NCBI GenBank assembly: GCA_009840005.1
Contig: VXOR01000016.1
Coordinates: forward strand, 1-28,428
Direction of reading: 5' to 3'
DNA length: 28,428 nucleotides
Source of the DNA: Gemmatimonadota bacterium
GTDB taxonomy: Bacteria > Latescibacterota > UBA2968 > UBA8231
The notes beneath the pieces are model-generated. The model was given only the letters and a program-made list of their open reading frames with translations, had not been told where the DNA came from and made no database searches. The position numbers and the translations under genes are program-made. Positions 20,903 through 28,428 of the stretch are shown piece after piece (the first letter of the stretch is position 1; every line of letters begins with the position of its first letter).

Positions 20903-22585
20903 TCAACTGCCCGTCCTAATTTCCACGAGGGGTAAAGGAGCGGAGTCGTGTGCGCCGCGATCGGCAACCATCTCGGCAAAAGCGACCGGCACCATGCTAA
21001 CCCGCAAATCCCGCGCCCTCCGCGACAGCACCGGCTGCTCCAAGAACGACGCCATGGCGCTCGGAGTGAACACGAGGTGATCAATGGCAAAGTCGTCCAC
21101 CAATGCCTCCAGTTCGCCAACGTGGCCGACCACTGGGCGACCAGCCAGCGGGCAGCCCCGCTGTTGGGAGCCATCGCCCACCACGCCGATCAGATCGCAG
21201 GGGACCATACCCGTGCGCTCTAACTGCTCGACGAAATGCACGGCAACCGCATCAGTTCCCACCAACAGGGTGCGCAACCGACCCTCGCGGCCGCGCTGGT
21301 ACAGGAACCAACGCGCGGCCAAGCGCCAACCGGCGATTAACAGCAAGTTGCAAAACCAAGCCGCGACCACAGCTAACCGCGAGAAGTTGTACGCCTTAAA
21401 GAAGAACACCAGTATTACGATGCAGGCAAACCCCAACGTCACCCCCACTACTGACCACGCCACCGAGTAGCGGCGGCGGTCGTACAGGCCCGACGCGTAA
21501 AACGCCAATAGCCAGACCAAGGTCGAAGCGCCGTACACAGCAGCCCATTGCAAATCCGAATACGGAGGCGGCACCAGCCAACGCGTCGGCTGGACGTCGA
21601 GGCCGAATAGATTGCCGACTTGCTCGATGCGGTAGATAAAAGGCACCAACTCTTGGTGGTAGCGCACCGCTAATCCCAGCTTTAAGCCACAGAGCACTAA
21701 GCCAGCGTCGATCAGCGGCATGGCCAAGGCGCGACCCGCCCGGGTGAGGAGGCGGAACGTTCCATACAGGGCAATGCCCACCTGCAAAAGCCCCAGTGGG
21801 AAGAAGCGAAAGCGCCGCGCCATGTGCTTGTTGACAAAAATCGACATGGCACGGCTCTTGCGATAGAGAATTCGCAGAGGCACCCCCCGGCCACTCTCGC
21901 CGCGAAAGTGAATAATCGAGGTCGTTGGCACGTAGTAAATTTTCCAGCCAGCTTGGTGGAAGCGATAGCACCAGTCGATGTCCTCGCCGTACATAAAGTA
22001 GTCCTCGTCGAGCAGGCCGACTTGGTCCATAGCCGCCTTTCTCACCATCATGCAGGACCCAGACAACACCTCGACCTCGGTCGTCTGTTCGGGATCGAGA
22101 TACGTCATGTGGTAGTGGGCGATGAGCGGGTGCTTGGGAAAGAAGCGGCTCAGGCCCGACATCTTGCAGAAGGCAGCCAACGGCGTGGGAAAACCGCGGC
22201 GGCTGTCGAGCTGCAAGGTGCCGTCCGGGTCGAGGATTTTGCACCCGCAGGCACCGGCTTCCGGGTGCGCGTCTAAGAACTCTACCATCGTGCGCAACGC
22301 ATCCTGGCGCACAATGGTATCGGTGTTGATCAACAGCACGTATTCTCCGACTACCTGCCGCAAAGCTACATTGTTGCCGGCCGCAAAACCCACATTGGCT
22401 GCGTTGCGGATCAGCTTCACTTGCGGGAACTCCTCGGCTACCATGTCAGCACTGCCATCTACCGAGGCATTGTCAACGACGAATATCTCCACCGCTAGCC
22501 CTTCGGCCGCTACGAGCACAGAACTCAGGGCCTGGCGGGTCAGGTCGCGGGTGTTGTAGTTGAGAAAGACGACGCTCAGGCGCAC
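20903..22585 (-). CDS. GT2 glycosyltransferase fused to membrane and Rossmann part of a glycosylphosphotransferase
   Basis: 560 residues. Residues 1-235 are a WbbL/rhamnosyltransferase-like GT2 (VVFLNYNTRDL, VDNASVDGS, NVGFAAGNN, INTDT, GSCMMVRK, MYGEDIDWCYR). Hydrophobic segments follow from about 262, and residues about 345-430 match the membrane region of WcaJ/WbaP-type polyprenyl glycosylphosphotransferases (LVWLLAFYASGLYDRRRYS, then SRLAVVAAWFCNLL). Residues about 436-555 are a CoA_binding_3-type Rossmann domain (RTLLVGTDAVAVHFVEQL, GRPVVGHVGELEALV, IDHLVFTPS). It stops at PLPLVEIRTGS, just where the catalytic sugar-phosphate transferase domain would start. GTG 22585 overlaps the upstream gene by 10 bases. 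Confidence 0.88.
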   Translation of the reverse strand: MRLSVVFLNYNTRDLTRQALSSVLVAAEGLAVEIFVVDNASVDGSADMVAEEFPQVKLIRNAANVGFAAGNNVALRQVVGEYVLLINTDTIVRQDALRTMVEFLDAHPEAGACGCKILDPDGTLQLDSRRGFPTPLAAFCKMSGLSRFFPKHPLIAHYHMTYLDPEQTTEVEVLSGSCMMVRKAAMDQVGLLDEDYFMYGEDIDWCYRFHQAGWKIYYVPTTSIIHFRGESGRGVPLRILYRKSRAMSIFVNKHMARRFRFFPLGLLQVGIALYGTFRLLTRAGRALAMPLIDAGLVLCGLKLGLAVRYHQELVPFIYRIEQVGNLFGLDVQPTRWLVPPPYSDLQWAAVYGASTLVWLLAFYASGLYDRRRYSVAWSVVGVTLGFACIVILVFFFKAYNFSRLAVVAAWFCNLLLIAGWRLAARWFLYQRGREGRLRTLLVGTDAVAVHFVEQLERTGMVPCDLIGVVGDGSQQRGCPLAGRPVVGHVGELEALVDDFAIDHLVFTPSAMASFLEQPVLSRRARDLRVSMVPVAFAEMVADRGAHDSAPLPLVEIRTGS

Positions 22586-23301
22586 GATTTAGCACCTCGG
22601 TGGCGGCCCATGAGCTTGTAGCCGCTGAAGTAGAGGATTTGTTTGGCAAAGAGCAAATGCTCGCGCAAGTCCAGCTTGCTAGCGCTGAACTGGCGATTGC
22701 GAAAAACAAAAGGCACAGACCGATGCTGCTGATAGCGGCCCTTGACCAAAATTTCGAGCAGAATTTTGTAGCCCGAAGACGTGAGTACTAAGTCCTGTAT
22801 CACTTGGCGGCGCAGACAGAAATAACCCGACAGCGGGTCCTCGACCCCGGTCAATAGTCGGGCCGCCCCCACGCCGATTCGCGAAATCAGCTTGCGGTGC
22901 CACGCCCATCGTTCGACTCGACTGGTTTCCCCAAAGCGGCTGCCTATGGCAATATCGCATTCGCGCAGGCTGTGGATGAGTTCGGGCAGGATCGCCGGGT
23001 CGTGGCTCAAGTCGGCGTCTATCACTCCAAGGTATGGCCGCGCCGATTGCGCGAAACCCGCCATCACCGCCGATCCCAAACCTAACTTGCCCGGCCGATG
23101 TATCACCTGCATGGGATAGCGGGCCTTCAGCGACTCGGCCACCTCGCCGGTGCCGTCGGGCGAGTTGTCATCTACCACGATAAGCTCCAAATCGATATCC
23201 GGCTCTTGGCCGACGATCGCGAAAATTTCTTCGGCCAAAAGCGGCAGATTTTCCCGTTCGTTGTACGTGGGCGTTATCAGCGAAATTTGCACGGAGTCCA
23301 T
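22576..23301 (-). CDS. Polyprenol-phosphate mannose synthase-like GT2
   Basis: 241 residues, the length of catalytic Dpm1/Ppm1-type enzymes without a membrane extension. ITPTYNERENLPLL, VVDDNSPDGTGEVAE, PGKLGLGSAVMAGF, the DADLSHDP metal site, AIGSRFG, DPLSGYFCLRR and GYKILLEILVKG are all characteristic. It would transfer a hexose from a nucleotide sugar to a lipid phosphate at the inner membrane. It starts 9 bases after the rmlD stop and overlaps the GT fusion gene. Confidence 0.92.
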   Translation of the reverse strand: MDSVQISLITPTYNERENLPLLAEEIFAIVGQEPDIDLELIVVDDNSPDGTGEVAESLKARYPMQVIHRPGKLGLGSAVMAGFAQSARPYLGVIDADLSHDPAILPELIHSLRECDIAIGSRFGETSRVERWAWHRKLISRIGVGAARLLTGVEDPLSGYFCLRRQVIQDLVLTSSGYKILLEILVKGRYQQHRSVPFVFRNRQFSASKLDLREHLLFAKQILYFSGYKLMGRHRGAKSCA

Positions 23302-23310
23302 GAGGATAGG

Positions 23311-24210
23311 CTAGCGAGCAAATTGGGGAAAGTCGCGGCGAAAAAGCGGGTTCGCAGCGAGGCATTGAAGCCCCTCGGCAAAGCTCAGGGGCCGGCGGCC
23401 GAGCGCGGCTTCCAGCGCGTCGGTGCGCAGGCCGGAGCGCAGGGGACGCGCGGCTGGCAACTTGGCGGCACGAGTCGGCACCGGTTCGATCAACGCACCG
23501 TCAATGCCAAAGAAACAGGCTATCTCCCGCGCCATCTCCCAGCGCGTCATAAAGGTCGCGCCACCTATGTGCAACAAGCCTCGCGCCTCTTGGCCGCACA
23601 GGGCCACCAAGGCGCGAGCCAAATCGCGGATGTAGGTCGGATTGCCCCACTGATCGGCAAAGACCCGCAGGGGCTGGCCGCTAAACAGCCCCCGCAACAC
23701 CCAAGTGAGGAAATTGGATCCGGCCTGCGGGACATAGCCGTACAACCACAGGGTCCGCACGACTAGCACGCGCTCCATTTTCTTTAATATACCCTCGCTT
23801 TCGAGCTTGAGTTGACCGTAGCAAGACAGCGGATGGGTCGCGTCCCCTTCGCCGTAGGGGCCGCGCTTGCCGTCGAAAACGTAATCCGTGGAAATATGGA
23901 CCAAGCCAGCACCGGTCGCGTCGCAAGCCGCAGCCAAGTTTTCGGGAATATCGACGTTGGCTTGCCGCGCGGCCCGCGCATTTTTTTCGCAGCCATCGAC
24001 ATCAGTCATGGCCGCGGCGTTAATCACCCAATCTGGAGCCAGTTCGGTGACGAGTGCGGCCACAGCTTTGCGATCGGCTAGATCGATCTGGCGATAGGGA
24101 ATGCCCTCGGCAGCGGACCGACGGCCGCAACCCATCCATTCAGCTTCTCCTGCCAAGGAAAGCAGCGTGCGGCCCAAAAAGCCAGTGGCACCTGTCACCA
24201 AAATTCTCAT
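23311..24210 (-). CDS. rfbD: dTDP-4-dehydrorhamnose reductase (RmlD family)
   Basis: 299 residues. Rossmann motif TGATGFLG, NAAAMTDVDGCEKN, HISTDYVFDG and catalytic Tyr-x-x-x-Lys in CYGQLKLESE; LLHIGGATFMTRWEMA is in the C-terminal substrate domain. The last enzyme of dTDP-L-rhamnose synthesis; rmlA, B and C are not in the window. I chose ATG 24210, at the start of the Rossmann strand, overlapping the lipoprotein stop as ATGA; a longer frame from 24246 has no homology. Neighbouring GT2 genes, one with rhamnosyltransferase-like features, fit a rhamnose-containing surface glycan. Confidence 0.9.
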   Translation of the reverse strand: MRILVTGATGFLGRTLLSLAGEAEWMGCGRRSAAEGIPYRQIDLADRKAVAALVTELAPDWVINAAAMTDVDGCEKNARAARQANVDIPENLAAACDATGAGLVHISTDYVFDGKRGPYGEGDATHPLSCYGQLKLESEGILKKMERVLVVRTLWLYGYVPQAGSNFLTWVLRGLFSGQPLRVFADQWGNPTYIRDLARALVALCGQEARGLLHIGGATFMTRWEMAREIACFFGIDGALIEPVPTRAAKLPAARPLRSGLRTDALEAALGRRPLSFAEGLQCLAANPLFRRDFPQFAR

Positions 24211-25685
24211 AGCGGCGGGCCGTACAGCAATAAGGCTCGCGCCCACGAGCTATGCACTCGGTCGGATGCCTGCGCCAAAAGCGGCTCGGCGACCAAGGCA
24301 GCCACCCGCTCGGCGCGACCCTGCTTCGACTTGAGCTCAGCCGAAAGTCGCCCGTAGAGCTGGAGAGCGAGAGCTTTGCCGCGGTGCGATAGCGGATCGA
24401 GGGCAGCGGGACGGTCGTACGATTGCTCCATAAAGCGCACAACCTGCTCGGCAGCCGCGGCAAACCGCGCCTCCCCACTCCACTGGCCCAATTCCCACAG
24501 AGCCAGAGCCGCCAAGGCTTGATCGCCGAGTAGGCCGGTACTGCCCTCAGCTTCTGAATCGCAGACGTGCTGCACCCGGCCGCGGTCGTCGATACAGTGG
24601 CTGATGAGCACATCGCCAGCCTGCATAGCCACCTGAGCAGCGCGTTCGTCGCCTAGCGCGGTGGCTGCGGCCAAATAAGCCCGTATCAAGGCCGCTTGGC
24701 GGTCGGCGTAGAGCGCGGGGTCGGTCCACCAAGCGGTTCCTGAGCTTGCCGAAGGATCGGCCATGACTTGGCGACCGCGGAACACGCCCTCGGCTGAGTC
24801 AAAGAGCGTACCCTCGACAAAGCCGAGTAGTGCTGTGACCGACTCGGCGTAGCGGGACTGGCCAGTCTCCAGCAACAAATGCAGCATGGCTGCCTGATCG
24901 AGAGCGTCCCGCTCGCCCGCAGGCGCACTCCAATCCGGTGTGTATGAGTACGCGCGAAAACCACCGCTGTCGCCAAGCGGCGAGGCAAGCACCGCATCCA
25001 AGCTAGCCAAGGCCATCTGCCGCGCCGGTGCTGCACCCCGTGCCTCGGCATAGGTGAGCAGGAAGCGCAACGTCGAAGTTTCGAGAAACTTGGTCGGGCC
25101 GCCGAAACCGCCGTGGGCCGAGTCAAAGGCGGCCGCGCACGCGCGGTAAACGGCATCTATTGCAACAGGTTTCTCAACCTTGGGACGGGCGGCACGCTGC
25201 ACCTTGGCGACGATTACTTCGCGCTTTTCCTCGTAGGACGTGTGCAACCGACGCAAATAAGGCTCGACGTTAGCCGGTGGAATATCCACAGCCCGCGCGA
25301 AAACCCGCCCGTCTGGCAGGGCCACCACTAGAGCCGGCCAACCGCCGCTGTCGTAGCGCCGAGCAATATCCGGCCGCTTGAATGGATCGACCTGCACGCT
25401 GATAAATTTCTCGGCGACTAGTTGACGCAGCGCTGGCGTCGGCGCGGGGAACAGGCCCTCGCATCCCGGAGTGGCCAAATACACCAATATGGGATTGTCT
25501 TCGCTTTGGGCGTGCACGAATAAAGACTCGTCCCAAGTGCCCCAAGGCAGCTCGCCATCGGCCCACTGCCATTCGGCCAAAGCAGGCCGCTCGCTGCGAA
25601 CCACTTCTTCTTGCGGCGGCTCCTCGGTGACGGCACACCCAGCCAGCATTAGCAGCGCCAGCAGCTTGGCCTTAAATTGACACAT
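24207..25685 (-). CDS. YyaL/SSP411-like lipoprotein with degenerate thioredoxin motif
   Basis: 492 residues from ATG 25685 (an in-frame TTG at 25700 would add five). The lipoprotein signal LLALLMLAGC puts the lipid-modified Cys at residue 17, so it is exported. The thioredoxin-like domain follows (PWGTWDESLFVHAQSEDNPI, KFISVQVDPFKRPDIARRY, GGWPALVVALPDGRVF). The usual C-H-W-C is C-E-G-L, with only Cys75 left, so redox activity of the normal kind is unlikely. The C-terminal alpha/alpha-toroid part has DSAHGGFGGPTKFLET and LDQAAMLHLLLETGQ, as in DUF255/SSP411 proteins. It carries an in-frame palindromic repeat at 24735-24759. It is the first gene of the envelope cluster and overlaps rmlD. Confidence 0.85.
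   Translation of the reverse strand: MCQFKAKLLALLMLAGCAVTEEPPQEEVVRSERPALAEWQWADGELPWGTWDESLFVHAQSEDNPILVYLATPGCEGLFPAPTPALRQLVAEKFISVQVDPFKRPDIARRYDSGGWPALVVALPDGRVFARAVDIPPANVEPYLRRLHTSYEEKREVIVAKVQRAARPKVEKPVAIDAVYRACAAAFDSAHGGFGGPTKFLETSTLRFLLTYAEARGAAPARQMALASLDAVLASPLGDSGGFRAYSYTPDWSAPAGERDALDQAAMLHLLLETGQSRYAESVTALLGFVEGTLFDSAEGVFRGRQVMADPSASSGTAWWTDPALYADRQAALIRAYLAAATALGDERAAQVAMQAGDVLISHCIDDRGRVQHVCDSEAEGSTGLLGDQALAALALWELGQWSGEARFAAAAEQVVRFMEQSYDRPAALDPLSHRGKALALQLYGRLSAELKSKQGRAERVAALVAEPLLAQASDRVHSSWARALLLYGPPL
24735..24759 (-). repeat. In-frame palindromic repeat inside the YyaL-like gene (copy 2)
   Basis: Shares the 15-base core CTGAGCYTGYCGAAG with copy 1 in argS (2739-2753), here at 24740-24754. 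The flanks GGTTCC and GGATCG form a weaker inverted repeat. It encodes roughly the PSASSGT peptide, with no frame disruption. Confidence 0.55.
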
Positions 25686-25700
25686 CTCTTTTATATTCAA

Positions 25701-25844
25701 TGAGTTCGGGGTAATTTACAAAGACCGTTTAATGTACGGCATGCCCCTGTGAGCGTCAAGCAAGTCCCAAGGGGCGGGCTTTTTGTCGCGGGTAGTTTGG
25801 CCTATGTTTTGCCTTTTACATCTATAAACTATGAGGAGCACGCC
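25701..25844. other. Divergent intergenic region
   Basis: 144 bases between the lipoprotein gene (minus) and the aldo/keto reductase (plus). It contains GCCCCT ... AGGGGC with a 21-base loop and a following GGGCTTTTT (about 25743-25786), which looks terminator-like on the plus strand but has no plus-strand gene upstream. TATAAA occurs at 25823-25828 just before the reductase ribosome-binding site, too close to the start to be a normal -10. No convincing promoter was seen on either strand. Confidence 0.4.
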
Positions 25845-26828
25845 ATGAATCCACTCGAAAAAGTCACCCTCGGCAGCAGCGGCCTGCGCGTCACGCGCCT
25901 CGGCTTGGGCTGCGCCTCTATCGGCGGCCTATACGGCGACATACCAGACGACCAAGCCGTCGCCGTCGTACACCGCGCTCTGTCGTTAGGACTGAACCTC
26001 TTAGATACCGCACCGCTGTACGGAGCGGGTAAAAGCGAACTCCGCCTCGGCAAGGCCCTCGTGGGCGTGCCGCGCGACAGCTATGTGCTCGCGTCCAAAG
26101 TAGGACGCATCTTGGTTCCAACCGAACAAGACCAACAGGCGGGCATTTTCGATGGCCCGGCCTCGTATCAACCGGTATTCGACTTCAGCTACGACGGCGT
26201 CATGCGCTCCTTCGAAGAAAGCCTCAAACGCCTAGGCGTAGATCGCATCGACATCCTCCACATTCACGACCCGGACAACCATTGGCAGGAAGCCATCGAC
26301 GGTGCTTATCCTGCACTCGACAAGCTGCGCGGCGAAGGCGTTATCCGCGCCGTCAGTGCGGGCATGAACCAATGGGAAATGCTGGCCCGCTTTGCCCGCG
26401 AGGGCGATTTCGACTGCTTCCTCCTCGCCGGACGCTACAGCTTGCTCGACCAAGGTGCGCTCGGCGAACTCTTGCCGCTGTGCGTGGAAAAGAATATCGG
26501 CATCATGGCCGGCGGCACGTACAACAGCGGCATCTTGGCCAAAGGCGCGCGCCCGGGCGCGACGTACAACTACCGGGAAGCTCCACCCGAAATCGCGGCT
26601 AAGGCCGAGTCGCTAGAAGCCGTGGCCGCTCGCCACCACGTCAATCTCAAAGCAGCGGCCTCGCAATTCGTCTTCGCCCATCCGGCCATCACCTGCATCA
26701 TCCCCGGGACGCGGCAACCCGAGCGAGTGCAAGAGAATTTCGACTTGCTCACACAGGAGATTCCCGCCTCGTTTTGGGCCGAACTCCGCGACGAGGGCCT
26801 AGTCCGCGACGACGCCCCGCTGCCGTGA
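25845..26828 (+). CDS. Aldo/keto reductase (aldose or fucose dehydrogenase-like)
   Basis: 327 residues, cytoplasmic, with no signal sequence. Tetrad positions: Asp and Tyr in LLDTAPLYGAGKSE, Lys in VLASKVGR, His in ILHIHDPD. The cofactor-site region IIPGTRQPERVQEN is close to that of D-threo-aldose 1-dehydrogenase and pyridoxal dehydrogenase-like AKRs. I chose ATG 25845 with GAGGAG at 6-base spacing, matching the family start (VTLGSSGLRVTRLGLGCASI). An upstream in-frame ATG at 25749 would add 32 residues without homology. Its stop is 1 base from the stop of the convergent LRR gene. It is not closely similar to the Tat-exported reductase at 16733. Confidence 0.93.
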   Translation: MNPLEKVTLGSSGLRVTRLGLGCASIGGLYGDIPDDQAVAVVHRALSLGLNLLDTAPLYGAGKSELRLGKALVGVPRDSYVLASKVGRILVPTEQDQQAGIFDGPASYQPVFDFSYDGVMRSFEESLKRLGVDRIDILHIHDPDNHWQEAIDGAYPALDKLRGEGVIRAVSAGMNQWEMLARFAREGDFDCFLLAGRYSLLDQGALGELLPLCVEKNIGIMAGGTYNSGILAKGARPGATYNYREAPPEIAAKAESLEAVAARHHVNLKAAASQFVFAHPAITCIIPGTRQPERVQENFDLLTQEIPASFWAELRDEGLVRDDAPLP

Positions 26829-26829
26829 G

Positions 26830-28428
26830 CTACTTGAGCAAGAGCAACCGTCGGGTCTGGACTCTACCGGGGTAGTGCAGATGGCTGAGATAGACGCCCG
26901 TTGCTACTGGGACGCCCCACTGGTCGCGGGCGTCCCAGTGGACCTGATGAAAGCCGGCGGCCTGGAACTCATCCACCAGTGTACGCACCGGCTGGCCCAG
27001 CACATTGTAGATCTCCAGTCTCACCGGGCCAGGGGTGGCCAAGCGGTAGGTGATCTGGGTGCCGGTGTTGAAGGGATTGGGCACATTGGGATATAGACCG
27101 CTGACGACCGACGTCACCTCCTTGGCCGCACCAGGATCGTTTGGATTGCTTTCACGCCTGAGAGTCTGTACTTCAGTGGCCGACAATGTCCCATCGTATA
27201 TTCTGAGGTCGTCCAACGCACCCCTGAGAACCTGACTCGCGTCGAAACCCCCACCGAACGTATCCTGATCTTGACCGAGAATGAGTCCTCCCGCCTCGAC
27301 CTTGAGTGTGTCGTACACCAAGTGCCCACAACGCTTGGTATACCCCTCTCCATCGATGAAAAAGTCAGCATGGCCCAGCGAGGCATTGCGAATCACGGCA
27401 AAGTGGTGCCAAGTGCCGTCGGCAATCGGTTGGATTTCTACGTCGCACCAGACCTGATCTCCCCCCACTCTCCCGTGCGAATAGAAGCGGATCAGACCTT
27501 CGTTTAAGAAAAAGACAATATATTCGTTGTCGTTGAGTTGGTTGGCACCGCTGATAATGGTTTGAGCTCCAGACTTGGAGGTTTTCAACCAAAAGACAGT
27601 GGTCACATCTAGCCGGCCATTGAGCACCTCGTGCGGCAGGTCAATGCGATGGTCAGTACCAGAAAAAAGAATAGCACCATCTTCGTTGCCAAAGCGATCC
27701 CATGTGGGCACGGGGCCTGACAGGATGCCGTGATACTCGTTTCCACTGACGTCTCGGGCATTGCCATTGAAGGGGTAGTGGGCAATCAACTCGACCCCTC
27801 TGACCAGCATTTGGCTAGCTACCACTTGCACACCGCCGCCCAAGGTCAGCTCCAAGCTCTGGTACCGGTCCTGGTCGAGGAAAATGCCGTGCCACTGGCC
27901 CACCATCTCTCCGGCGGCGTTGCGAGCCTGGGCTTGATAGTAGCCGCTCACCGGATCCTCACTGGAGATGATCAATTCTAGCTGGCCGAACTCGTCGGTG
28001 ACGCCGATCCAAGCGTAGTCGGGTTGGCGGCCGGGGATGGTGCGCGCAAACTCAACAATTAAGTGCTCGATCGCATCGCCCAAGACAGTGGCCGTCACCG
28101 CGCTAACAGCCGCATCGGATGATTTCGAGACTTGGGAGCAAACCGGCAGATCGTTGACCCATCTGGCCAATGTCTCCGGTGCACATCCTATCAGCGCGTT
28201 GCCGTCGAGGTTCAACTCTTCCAGCTCTGTCAGACGTCCCAATGCGGGTGGAATCACACCCGTCAACCCATTGTTGTCGAGGCGCAATCCACGCAGGGCT
28301 ATCAGTTGGCTTAGTTCAAGTGGAATCAAGCCGATCAACTGGTTGCCGTAGAGATACAGCCCCCGCAGGGCTATCAGTTGGCTCAGTTCGAGTGGAATCG
28401 AGCCAATCAGCACATTGCCGCTAAGATC
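26830..28428 (-). CDS. LRR, LamG and FlgD-tail surface protein, 5' end beyond window
   Basis: At least 532 residues; the frame stays open to the window edge, so the N-terminus and start are outside. The first about 90 visible residues are plant-type 24-residue LRRs (LRGLYLYGNQLIGLIPLELS). A middle segment of about 110 residues is unassigned (DYAWIGVTDEFGQLEL, DPVSGYYQAQARN). A LamG/concanavalin-like domain follows (HYPFNGNARDVSGNEYHG, TTVFWLKTSKSG, GTWHHFAVIRN, GALDDLRIYDGTLSATEV). It ends with the FlgD-like domain (LYPNVPNPFNTGTQITYRL, LEIYNVLGQPVRTLVD, TGVYLSHLHYPG). The last 85 residues parallel the tail of the S8 peptidase. Probably exported or surface-exposed and adhesive, inferred from the domains. 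Confidence 0.88.
   Translation of the reverse strand, partial: DLSGNVLIGSIPLELSQLIALRGLYLYGNQLIGLIPLELSQLIALRGLRLDNNGLTGVIPPALGRLTELEELNLDGNALIGCAPETLARWVNDLPVCSQVSKSSDAAVSAVTATVLGDAIEHLIVEFARTIPGRQPDYAWIGVTDEFGQLELIISSEDPVSGYYQAQARNAAGEMVGQWHGIFLDQDRYQSLELTLGGGVQVVASQMLVRGVELIAHYPFNGNARDVSGNEYHGILSGPVPTWDRFGNEDGAILFSGTDHRIDLPHEVLNGRLDVTTVFWLKTSKSGAQTIISGANQLNDNEYIVFFLNEGLIRFYSHGRVGGDQVWCDVEIQPIADGTWHHFAVIRNASLGHADFFIDGEGYTKRCGHLVYDTLKVEAGGLILGQDQDTFGGGFDASQVLRGALDDLRIYDGTLSATEVQTLRRESNPNDPGAAKEVTSVVSGLYPNVPNPFNTGTQITYRLATPGPVRLEIYNVLGQPVRTLVDEFQAAGFHQVHWDARDQWGVPVATGVYLSHLHYPGRVQTRRLLLLK
28293..28428 (-). repeat. 72-bp tandem repeat encoding LRR units
   Basis: The CGCAGGGCTATCAGTTGGC block at 28293 recurs at 28365, a 72-base period equal to one 24-residue LRR. 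The two units differ at only a few positions over about 50 bases, so they are a recent duplication or are being homogenised. The array continues past the window edge. Confidence 0.75.

Noticed and set aside
21396..22244. 282-codon minus-strand frame
   Set aside because: Overlaps the GT2 fusion in another frame; Pro/Arg/His-rich with no family features.
25743..25795. Rho-independent terminator or riboswitch upstream of the plus-strand aldo/keto reductase
   Set aside because: The GCCCCT/AGGGGC stem has a 21-base loop and there is no plus-strand gene to terminate; it matches no riboswitch class I can recognise.
1..28428. tRNA, rRNA, CRISPR arrays, insertion sequences
   Set aside because: No cloverleaf-like intergenic segment, no regular spacer-repeat array and no transposase or integrase reading frame was seen; intergenic space is too small for most of these.

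Overview
The window comes from a GC-rich bacterium. Almost everything from base 1 to 25,685 is transcribed leftward (minus strand). The gene repertoire suggests an uncultured lineage of the Latescibacterota/Poribacteria/KSB1 type. The main hints are two large surface or secreted proteins that end in the same FlgD-like C-terminal sorting-type domain, a plant-type leucine-rich-repeat protein, a fused TrpE-TrpG anthranilate synthase, and many GTG starts. The phylum assignment is inference.

Region 1 (1-12,690) is one long aromatic amino acid supra-operon. Read in the direction of transcription it is: promoter, leader peptide trpL with three Trp codons, attenuator terminator, trpE(G) fusion, stand-alone trpG, trpD, trpC, trpS, chorismate mutase, tyrA, an EPSP synthase homologue (aroA position), an unlisted 46-codon membrane peptide, aroE, argS, aroK and aroB (cut by the window edge). 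Together these cover most of the shikimate trunk, the first steps of the Trp branch, the prephenate dehydrogenase arm of the Tyr branch, and two tRNA synthetases. trpF, trpA and trpB are not in the window. Genes overlap or are separated by a few bases, except between aroE and argS, where a REP-like palindrome sits. The AroA homologue has lost most catalytic residues of EPSP synthase.

Region 2 (12,679-13,746) is a small cassette holding a Panacea/DUF4065 (SocA-like) antitoxin gene and an overlapping partner gene broken by an in-frame TAA. Identical 17-bp direct repeats bound the cassette, one next to the trp promoter and the other over the stop codon of the neighbouring protease gene. This looks like an insertion between the protease gene and the trp promoter.

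Region 3 (13,734-18,545) holds a secreted S8 subtilase with three IPT/TIG repeats and a FlgD-like tail, its upstream partner (a Tat-exported aldo/keto reductase), and a plus-strand Phd/PIN toxin-antitoxin pair with its own promoter and palindromic operator-like sites.

Region 4 (18,546-25,685) is a minus-strand envelope cluster: a YyaL/SSP411-like lipoprotein, an RmlD-type reductase, a polyprenol-phosphate mannosyltransferase-like GT2, and a GT2 fused to the membrane and Rossmann part of a glycosylphosphotransferase but lacking its catalytic domain. A second promoter then serves a miniature FtsX-type permease, a LolD/MacB-type ATPase and a TauE/SafE-family transporter.

Region 5 (25,845-28,428) holds a plus-strand aldo/keto reductase converging, one base apart, on a partial LRR-LamG-FlgD-tail protein that runs off the window. 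No tRNA, rRNA, CRISPR array or transposase gene was found. No gap without a gene exceeds 300 bases.
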